Shown: positions 1 to 4,538 of the stretch, piece after piece | How positions within the stretch are numbered: position 1 is the stretch's first letter | Layout: every line of letters begins with the position of its first letter | Assembly (NCBI GenBank): GCA_964565705.1 | Contig: CAZMGD010000160.1 | Coordinates: forward strand, 1-6,938 | Source of the DNA: CAZMGD01 sp964565705 | GTDB lineage: Bacteria > Actinomycetota > Acidimicrobiia > Acidimicrobiales > Ilumatobacteraceae | Length of the DNA stretch: 6,938 nucleotides | Direction: 5' to 3' | Translations under genes and position numbers: made by a program | Notes under the pieces: model-generated | Told to the model about the DNA's origin: nothing | Seen by the model: only the letters and a program-made list of their open reading frames with translations | The model's database searches: none

Positions 1-748
1 ACGCGACGTGGCGGGCCTCGTCGCTCATCACGTAGCGCAGCAGCTTCTTGAGCAGGGGCTCCTCGGTGAGCTGGTGCATGAAGCCGAACGCGGCCAGCGC
101 CAGACCCTCGACCATGATCTGCATGCCGAGATAGGTCATGTCCCAGCGGCTGTCGTTGATGATGTCGTCGAGCAACATCCGCAGGTGGGCGTTGATCTGG
201 TACGCGCCACCGAGCTTCTCGTCGATGTACTTGGCGAACACCTCGACGTGGCGGGCCTCGTCCATCACCTGGGTGCTCGCGTACAACTTGGCGTCGTACC
301 ACGGGACGGTCTCGACGATCTTGGCCGTGCACAGCAGGGCGCCCTGCTCGCCGTGGAGGAACTGCGAGAGCGTCCAGCGCCGGTTCTGGATCCCGAAGTC
401 GAGCCACTCCTTGTCACCCCACGACTCCAGCACGGTGCCGTCGTAGCGGTTGGGGTCGAGGCCGGCGGCGATCGACACCTGGTCCTTGGTGACGACCGCC
501 TCGAGGTCGACCTCGGTGTCCCAGTCCAGATCGGTCGTTGCGTTCCACTGCCCGGTCTTGGCCTTCTCGTAGAGCTTGCGCAGCTGTGGCCGGGCCAGGC
601 TGTAGTCCCACGTGAAGATCGCGTCGGCGTCGTCTTGGACGACGTGCTCGACCTCGTCGAGGTCGCTGTTCGACACGGCGAGGATCGCCTCGAGGTCGTT
701 CAGGTCGGCCCGGCCGAGGATCTCGGTGTCGTCGCGGGTCGTGCTCAT
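1..748 (-). CDS. Ferritin-like diiron-carboxylate protein, probable oxygenase/oxidase (3' end beyond window)
   Basis: The first 249 residues are visible; the gene runs off the left edge. Two copies of a diiron ligand set are readable: Glu134 in HGEQGA with Glu164 and His167 in DEARHVEVF, then Glu214 in MVEGLAL with Glu244 and His247 in a second DEARHV. This E...ExxH/E...ExxH pattern is that of the four-helix ferritin-like/ribonucleotide-reductase-R2-like fold, which binds two irons and activates O2. An N-terminal stretch KLYEKAKTGQWNATTDLDW (residues 58-76) resembles actinobacterial proteins annotated only as ferritin-like domain-containing. There is no signal peptide, so it is probably cytosolic. 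The ATG at 748 is chosen because GGAGG lies 6 nt upstream and because it overlaps the tetR stop by ATGA, implying translational coupling. Hydroxylation, desaturation or N-oxygenation are all possible; the substrate is unknown. Fold assignment is firm, reaction is not. Confidence 0.85.
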   Translation of the reverse strand, partial: MSTTRDDTEILGRADLNDLEAILAVSNSDLDEVEHVVQDDADAIFTWDYSLARPQLRKLYEKAKTGQWNATTDLDWDTEVDLEAVVTKDQVSIAAGLDPNRYDGTVLESWGDKEWLDFGIQNRRWTLSQFLHGEQGALLCTAKIVETVPWYDAKLYASTQVMDEARHVEVFAKYIDEKLGGAYQINAHLRMLLDDIINDSRWDMTYLGMQIMVEGLALAAFGFMHQLTEEPLLKKLLRYVMSDEARHVA

Positions 749-1380
749 CGGGGGCCTCCAGGATGCGGGGTGTCGGCCTGCGCGCCGGTGAAGACCTGCG
801 GCAGGAGCGTGGTGAGAAACGTGCGTGCGGACGGCTCGTCGCCGAAGTCGACGAGCTCGGACGGGGCGAAGAAGCAGGAGATGACGAGCCGGGTGACGAG
901 CTCGAGCAGTGCGATCGCGTCATCGTGGCCGAGATGGGGCTCGATGTAGGGCAGCAGGTAGGTCGTGGTGACGCGGATGATCCGGGGCAACCCGTCGACG
1001 GTGAAGTCGGCCAGCACCTCGCCGGGCGCCGAGGCCATCATCAATGCCAAGTGCCGATCGTCGCGCAACTCGTTGGTGGCGTACACGACCGCCTGCACGA
1101 TCACCTCGTCGAGCGAGTCGATCCCGTCGAGGTGCCGGGCCAGCTCGTCCAGGAACTCGTTGAGCTCGCGGACGCGCATCGCCTCGAACAGCACGTCCTT
1201 GCCGCCGGGGAAGAGCCGGTACAACGTCGCTCGCGACATGCCGGCCTCGGCGGCGATGTCGTCGACGGTGACCCGGGCGACGCCCCAGCGCTCGCAGCAG
1301 CTCTTGGCAGCGTCGAGCGCCCGCTGCTCGGCGCGGCGATGGCGGGCCACCGGCGGGGCGTCGAGGTCGTCGCGATCCAC
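745..1380 (-). CDS. TetR/AcrR-family transcriptional regulator A
   Basis: A 211-residue protein of typical TetR length. The N-terminal helix-turn-helix spans about residues 38-57, with AGMSRATLYRLFPGGKDVLF as the recognition-helix region. The C-terminal all-helical part (about 75-200) would bind ligand and dimerise; it has no recognisable effector signature. The start is GTG at 1380: an in-frame stop lies a few codons upstream and no other ATG or GTG intervenes. There is no Shine-Dalgarno, but a -10-like TACCGT ends 7 nt before the GTG, so the mRNA is probably leaderless. A dyad covers the promoter, consistent with autorepression. The stop overlaps the diiron gene by ATGA, so that gene is its most likely target along with itself. 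Family is certain; ligand is unknown. Confidence 0.93.
   Translation of the reverse strand: MDRDDLDAPPVARHRRAEQRALDAAKSCCERWGVARVTVDDIAAEAGMSRATLYRLFPGGKDVLFEAMRVRELNEFLDELARHLDGIDSLDEVIVQAVVYATNELRDDRHLALMMASAPGEVLADFTVDGLPRIIRVTTTYLLPYIEPHLGHDDAIALLELVTRLVISCFFAPSELVDFGDEPSARTFLTTLLPQVFTGAQADTPHPGGPR
755..759 (-). promoter_or_regulatory. Shine-Dalgarno of the diiron gene
   Basis: GGAGG on the minus strand, 6 nt before the ATG at 748, lying inside the last codons of the upstream tetR gene. It fixes the start of the diiron gene and suggests that ribosomes can initiate there independently, as well as by ATGA re-initiation. Confidence 0.7.
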
Positions 1381-1386
1381 GGATGA

Positions 1387-1415
1387 GACGGTAAGACGGG
1401 TTGTGTCTCACCGTC
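1387..1415. promoter_or_regulatory. Putative TetR A operator (29-bp dyad)
   Basis: Arms GACGGTAAGAC (1387-1397) and GTCTCACCGTC (1405-1415) are inverted repeats matching at 10 of 11 positions around a 7-nt centre. The dyad covers most of the -35, the spacer and the -10 of the tetR A promoter, where a bound TetR dimer would block RNA polymerase. Assignment to TetR A rests on position and symmetry only. Confidence 0.6.
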
Positions 1416-1417
1416 AA
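1388..1417 (-). promoter_or_regulatory. Predicted promoter of tetR A and the diiron gene
   Basis: On the minus strand a -35 TTGACG (1417-1412) is followed after 18 nt by TACCGT (1393-1388), which fits the actinobacterial TAnnnT -10 pattern. The GTG start lies 7 nt past the -10, about where transcription should begin, so a leaderless transcript is inferred. No experimental start is known to me. Confidence 0.55.
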
Positions 1418-1449
1418 GGGAAATCGTGACGGAGGACACGCCCAACGCC

Positions 1450-1497
1450 TTCTCGGTCCGCTTCTGGTCGCTGGAGCGACCAGAAGCGGACCGAGAA
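1450..1497 (-). terminator. Perfect 23-bp hairpin after the P450 gene
   Basis: Arms at 1450-1472 and 1475-1497 are perfectly complementary over 23 bp with two G's at the centre (in RNA the innermost pairs would open to form a loop). It begins 10 nt past the P450 stop and lies before the tetR A promoter, the right place for a terminator of the cupredoxin-tetR-P450 block. No T-run follows on either strand, so it would be a U-less hairpin as often seen in actinobacteria. A binding site or a short palindromic repeat element are alternatives. Confidence 0.6.
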
Positions 1498-1507
1498 CGA
1501 CGGGGTG

Positions 1508-2725
1508 TCAGCGGGCGCGGAACGTGATCGGCAGGTCGGTCACGCCGGCGACGAAGTCGCTGCGGAGCCGCTGCACCGGCCCAGCCAACGCGACGTCGTC
1601 GATGCGCGTGACCAACTCGTGCATCGTCGAGCGGATCTGGGCCCGAGCGAGGCTGGCACCGAGGCAGTAGTGCACCCCACCGCCACCGAAGGTCACGTGG
1701 TCGTTCGGCGTGCGGCCGAGGTCGAGGCCGTGCGGGTCGGCGAACACCTCCTCGTCGCGGTTCGCCGACGTGTAGTACATGACGACCTTGTCGCCTTGGC
1801 GGATCGGCACGCCGCGGATCTCGGTGTCGGTGGTCGCGGTGCGGCGGAAGTTGCTGATCGAGGTCCCGTAGCGCAGGAACTCCTCGACCGCCGTCGGCCA
1901 CAGGCCCTCGTCGGCGCGGAGCCGTTCGATCTCGCCGGGGTGGTCGATCCACGCCAGCATCGAGTGGTTGAGCAGGTTCCGGGTGGTCTCGTTGCCGGCG
2001 ACGATCAGGGTGATGAAGAACATGTCGAGCTCGTCGACGCTCAGGCGCTCGCCGTCGACCTCGGCCTGGACGAGCGCGGTCATCAGGTCGTCGCGGGGCT
2101 CGGCCCGGCGGGCCGCGGCCATCTGCGCGCTCAGCGCGTAGGCCTCAGCCGCGGCAAGCTGCGCGGCCTCGCTCTGCTCGTCGTCGCTCAGCGAGCCGAT
2201 CATCTGGTTGGTGATCTCCACCATGCGCGGCCAGAGCTCGTCGGGCAGGCCGAGCATCGTGCAGATCGTCTGGATCGGCACCTTGGCGGCGACGTCGTTG
2301 ACGAACTCACACTCGCCGCGCTCGACGATGTCGTCGACGACGCGCTTGGCCCGCAGCTCGATGTCGTCCACGATCTTGGCGATGTTCCGCGGCGTGAAGG
2401 CCCTGGCCACGATGTTGCGGTACCGGGTGTGCTGCGGGTCGTCCATGTTGAGGACGCTGAGGCGCAAGACGGCCACCGACTCCTCGCTCTGGTCGGGGAT
2501 GAACGTGCCCCCGAGTGCAGACGAGAAGGTGCGCGGGTCGCGGCTGACCCGCTTGACGTCGGCGTGCTTGCTCAGTGCCCAGAACCCGGATCCGTTCGGC
2601 TCCTCGTGCCAGAACACCGGTGCTTCCCGGCGCAGCAGGTCGAACTGGTCGTGGGGAACGCCCGTGACCCAGGTGTCGGCCAGGAGGTCGATGTGGGCGA
2701 GGTCGGCGGTGGTGGTGACGGTCAT
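1508..2725 (-). CDS. Cytochrome P450 (CYP124/CYP125-like bacterial monooxygenase)
   Basis: A complete 405-residue soluble bacterial P450 with no membrane anchor. Visible landmarks: helix-C HTRYR (99-103), helix-I oxygen-activation motif AGNETT (243-248), ExxR as E282-F-L-R285, and the haem loop FGGGGVHYCLG (346-356) with Cys354 as thiolate ligand. The AGNETT motif, the MDDPQHTRYR segment and the haem loop resemble actinobacterial CYP124/CYP125/CYP142-type enzymes, which hydroxylate methyl-branched lipids and sterol side chains. That substrate class is inference and the subfamily is unresolved. It needs a ferredoxin and reductase, neither of which is in the window. The ATG at 2725 has GAGGAG 7 nt upstream and overlaps the tetR B stop by ATGA, so expression is probably coupled to, and controlled by, that regulator. 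A hairpin follows its stop. Confidence 0.95.
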   Translation of the reverse strand: MTVTTTADLAHIDLLADTWVTGVPHDQFDLLRREAPVFWHEEPNGSGFWALSKHADVKRVSRDPRTFSSALGGTFIPDQSEESVAVLRLSVLNMDDPQHTRYRNIVARAFTPRNIAKIVDDIELRAKRVVDDIVERGECEFVNDVAAKVPIQTICTMLGLPDELWPRMVEITNQMIGSLSDDEQSEAAQLAAAEAYALSAQMAAARRAEPRDDLMTALVQAEVDGERLSVDELDMFFITLIVAGNETTRNLLNHSMLAWIDHPGEIERLRADEGLWPTAVEEFLRYGTSISNFRRTATTDTEIRGVPIRQGDKVVMYYTSANRDEEVFADPHGLDLGRTPNDHVTFGGGGVHYCLGASLARAQIRSTMHELVTRIDDVALAGPVQRLRSDFVAGVTDLPITFRAR

Positions 2726-3312
2726 GGACGGTCTCCTCGTGGGGTGGAGGTCGGGGTGTCGGCAAGTCCGCGCAGGGCGGCGATCGCCATGCGGTCGGTG
2801 ACGGCGGCAGGGTCGACGCGGTGCATCATCGAGAGCCCGAACAGCACGCCGATGATCGCCGCCCCGTGGTCACGGGTGCCGGCGAGGTCGGGCCAGGTGT
2901 CGGCGAGCTGGGCGATGCCCTGCCACAGCGTCTCGTAGCGGTCGCGCAGGCGGGCGAGCGTGCGCTCGTCGCGCATCGCGTACGCCCAGACCTCGTGCTC
3001 GAGCGACATCCAGCGCTCGGCGCTCGGTCGGGACACGGCCCGCCAGAGCGCGGCGAGTCGCTCGTCAGCGGTGCCGGCCAGCTCCAGTTCGGCGGCCACG
3101 ACCGTCGCCGCGTCGGCGAGCCACTCGTCGACGACAGCGAACAGCAGCTCCTCCTTGCTGGCGAAGTGGCCGTACAGCGCGCCGACGGTGCGCCCGGCGC
3201 GCTCGGCGATCGCGTCGACGGATGCCCCGGCGATGCCCTGTGCGGCGAACAGCTCGGCGGCCGCGCCGAGGAGCTGCCCCCGGGTCTGCGCCTTCCGCTC
3301 CTGCTGCCGCAC
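2722..3312 (-). CDS. TetR/AcrR-family transcriptional regulator B
   Basis: A 196-residue TetR-family protein. The DNA-binding domain occupies about residues 8-55, with helix-turn-helix SVDAIAERAGRTVGALYGHF (31-50) followed by SKEELLFAVV, the usual start of helix 4. The remaining roughly 140 residues form the variable ligand-binding and dimerisation domain, not assignable to a subfamily. The GTG at 3312 is the start: a stop codon lies 11 codons upstream with no other start between. No Shine-Dalgarno precedes it, but a strong promoter with its -10 ending 6 nt upstream implies a leaderless transcript. A perfect 8-bp-arm dyad inside that promoter suggests autorepression. The ATGA overlap with the P450 gene makes that gene the probable co-regulated target. 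It shows little obvious similarity to TetR A outside the helix-turn-helix. Confidence 0.93.
   Translation of the reverse strand: MRQQERKAQTRGQLLGAAAELFAAQGIAGASVDAIAERAGRTVGALYGHFASKEELLFAVVDEWLADAATVVAAELELAGTADERLAALWRAVSRPSAERWMSLEHEVWAYAMRDERTLARLRDRYETLWQGIAQLADTWPDLAGTRDHGAAIIGVLFGLSMMHRVDPAAVTDRMAIAALRGLADTPTSTPRGDRP
2733..2738 (-). promoter_or_regulatory. Shine-Dalgarno of the P450 gene
   Basis: GAGGAG on the minus strand, 7 nt upstream of the ATG at 2725 and inside the 3' end of tetR B. It supports the chosen start and permits internal initiation on the bicistronic message. Confidence 0.7.
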
Positions 3313-3318
3313 GAGATA

Positions 3319-3346
3319 AATATAGCGAACGCCCGCTATATGTCAA
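3319..3346 (-). promoter_or_regulatory. Strong predicted promoter of tetR B-P450
   Basis: On the minus strand: consensus -35 TTGACA (3346-3341), a 16-nt spacer, then -10 TATATT (3324-3319). TATTTA (3322-3317) with an 18-nt spacer is an alternative -10. This is the best sigma-70-type promoter in the window and an A/T island in GC-rich DNA. The GTG of tetR B begins 6 nt past TATATT, so the message should be leaderless. The -35 contains the TGA stop of the cupredoxin gene. Confidence 0.75.
3320..3341. promoter_or_regulatory. Putative TetR B operator (22-bp palindrome)
   Basis: ATATAGCG (3320-3327) and CGCTATAT (3334-3341) are perfect 8-bp inverted repeats around AACGCC. The palindrome fills the spacer between -35 and -10 and touches both boxes, as in classical TetR autorepression. 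Its sequence differs from the dyad before TetR A, so the two regulators probably do not share sites. Confidence 0.68.
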
Positions 3347-3792
3347 CCGCCGGTCACCTCGATCGTGCCGGCCATGCCGATCGGCTTGCCGTCCTTGATG
3401 AGGCCGTGGATCGAGCAGTAATACACGTAGACCCCGGGCTGGTCGAACGCGACGCTGTACTCCTCGCCGGGCTCGAAGTCCGCCGTCTGCACGCCCCACG
3501 CCGTGCCCGTCTCCGGCCGCACGTTGTGGTCGTTGCGGCCACGGTTGACGAAGTGAACGGTCGTGCCGGCCTCGACCGCGATCGAGCTCTCCTGGAACAC
3601 GTTGTCCAGCGAGTCGACCTCGACGACGACGCCCGCGCCCGGAAGCGGCGCGACGCCCGGCTCGGTGCTCACGGGCACGGCGGTCGGCGCGACGGTCACC
3701 GCCGCTGCACGCTCGTGGTCGTCGGAACACGCCGAGGTCACGATGCCGAGCAGCGCGAACACGGCCAACAGCCGACGGACGCGACGGGTCAC
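3343..3792 (-). CDS. Secreted cupredoxin lipoprotein (plastocyanin/azurin-like blue copper protein)
   Basis: 149 residues. The N-terminus MTRRVRR is followed by a hydrophobic stretch (8-18) and a lipobox-like TSAC with Cys22, so it is probably exported and lipid-anchored outside the membrane. A low-complexity Ala/Val/Pro linker (about 29-54) leads to a cupredoxin domain (about 55-147). Likely type-1 copper ligands are His89 (NDHNV), Cys126 and His129 (YYCSIHG), and Met140 (GMAGTI). The role is presumably electron transfer or copper handling; no redox partner is encoded here. GTG at 3792 is the start because a stop lies just upstream and the next in-frame GTG would lose the positive signal-peptide end. 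The Shine-Dalgarno is weak and I see no convincing promoter. Its stop lies within the tetR B promoter, so read-through into tetR B-P450 is possible. Confidence 0.88.
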   Translation of the reverse strand: MTRRVRRLLAVFALLGIVTSACSDDHERAAAVTVAPTAVPVSTEPGVAPLPGAGVVVEVDSLDNVFQESSIAVEAGTTVHFVNRGRNDHNVRPETGTAWGVQTADFEPGEEYSVAFDQPGVYVYYCSIHGLIKDGKPIGMAGTIEVTGG

Positions 3793-3839
3793 TGCCTGAA
3801 GTCAAGCCGCTTTCGCCTCCGATCCCAACGGTGCCGCAC

Positions 3840-3895
3840 GGTGTCAGAACCCCGCCCGCTGTGAGCCAGGTCGAGGGCCCCTGCGTTCTGACACC
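3840..3895. repeat. Perfect 11-bp inverted repeat in the divergent cupredoxin/tag intergenic region
   Basis: GGTGTCAGAAC (3840-3850) is repeated in inverse as GTTCTGACACC (3885-3895), separated by 34 nt. The 134-bp gap 3793-3926 separates divergent genes. The right arm contains the CTGACA that may serve as the -35 of tag. It could be a paired regulator site, a stem-loop, or a dispersed palindromic element. Confidence 0.6.
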
Positions 3896-3918
3896 TCGCT
3901 GGATGGGGTGGGTAGCCT
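3888..3918 (+). promoter_or_regulatory. Predicted promoter of tag
   Basis: CTGACA (3888-3893), a 19-nt spacer and TAGCCT (3913-3918, a TAnnnT -10). The proposed GTG start at 3927 lies 8 nt past the -10, compatible with a leaderless message. The spacer is long, so the -35 is less sure than the -10. Confidence 0.45.
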
Positions 3919-3926
3919 GCTGCGGC

Positions 3927-4538
3927 GTGGACCTGCTGATCGGGGAGGACGGCGACGCCCGCTGCGCCTGGGGCGCGTCGACGGCGGACTATGTCGCGTA
4001 CCACGACGACGAGTGGGGTGCGGGCGTCACCGACGACCACCGGCTGTTCGAGAAGCTGTGCCTGGAAGGCTTCCAGTCAGGGCTGTCCTGGCTGACGATC
4101 CTGCGCAAGCGCGACAACTTCCGCGCCGCGTTCGCCGGTTTCGATCCGCACGATGTCTCCGCATTCGACGAGGACGACGTGCAGCGGCTGCTCGCGGATG
4201 CTGGCATCGTTCGCCACCAGGGCAAGATCCGATCGACCATCAACAACGCTGCCCGGGCGGTCGAGCTGATCGAGGAGTTCGGTTCGATCGCCGCGTACGT
4301 GTGGCCGCGGGCCGAGTTCGCACCGCCCTCCGGTGAGCTCGTGTCGACCTCCCCGGCGTCGATCGCGCTCTCGAAGGACCTCAAGCGACGCGGGTGGAGC
4401 TTCGTCGGGCCCACCACGGTGTACGCGTTCATGCAGGCGATGGGCCTCGTCAACGACCACCTGGAAGGCTGCGTCGCCCGTGACCGCTGCGAGGTGTCGC
4501 GGCGGGCCGCCTACGACTCGGTCGTCGGCAGCACGTAG
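3927..4538 (+). CDS. tag: DNA-3-methyladenine glycosylase I (Tag)
   Basis: Removes 3-methyladenine from alkylated DNA, the first step of base-excision repair, in the cytoplasm. The 203-residue product keeps the family's order: RCAWG at the N-terminus, YHDDEWG, CLEGFQSGLSWLTIL, RHQGKI, LSKDLKRRGWSFVGPTTVYA, FMQAMGLVNDHLEGC. By comparison with E. coli Tag (187 residues, from memory), the structural zinc ligands are Cys13, His26, His178 and Cys182, and the base-pocket residues are Glu47 and Trp55. All are present, so it should be active. An open frame extends back to 3831, but that extension is not Tag-like and would contain the promoter; the GTG at 3927 is preferred. No Shine-Dalgarno is visible, fitting leaderless initiation. 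The last 28 bp overlap the convergent acyl-CoA ligase gene. Nothing links it functionally to the oxygenases. Confidence 0.95.
   Translation: MDLLIGEDGDARCAWGASTADYVAYHDDEWGAGVTDDHRLFEKLCLEGFQSGLSWLTILRKRDNFRAAFAGFDPHDVSAFDEDDVQRLLADAGIVRHQGKIRSTINNAARAVELIEEFGSIAAYVWPRAEFAPPSGELVSTSPASIALSKDLKRRGWSFVGPTTVYAFMQAMGLVNDHLEGCVARDRCEVSRRAAYDSVVGST

Noticed and set aside
8..949. 313-codon plus-strand open frame opposite the diiron gene and tetR A
   Set aside because: It mirrors the diiron coding sequence on the other strand and has no motif of its own.
1381..1507. Possible small gene or RNA between the P450 and tetR A
   Set aside because: The 127 bp are accounted for by the hairpin and the tetR A promoter/dyad; no short frame with a ribosome site was seen.
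1505..2938. 477-codon plus-strand open frame antisense to the P450
   Set aside because: No recognisable family, biased composition, and the opposite strand carries every P450 motif.
3831..3926. Upstream extension of Tag from the ATG at 3831
   Set aside because: The added 32 residues do not resemble Tag, and they span the inverted repeat and the -10-like box that better explain this DNA.
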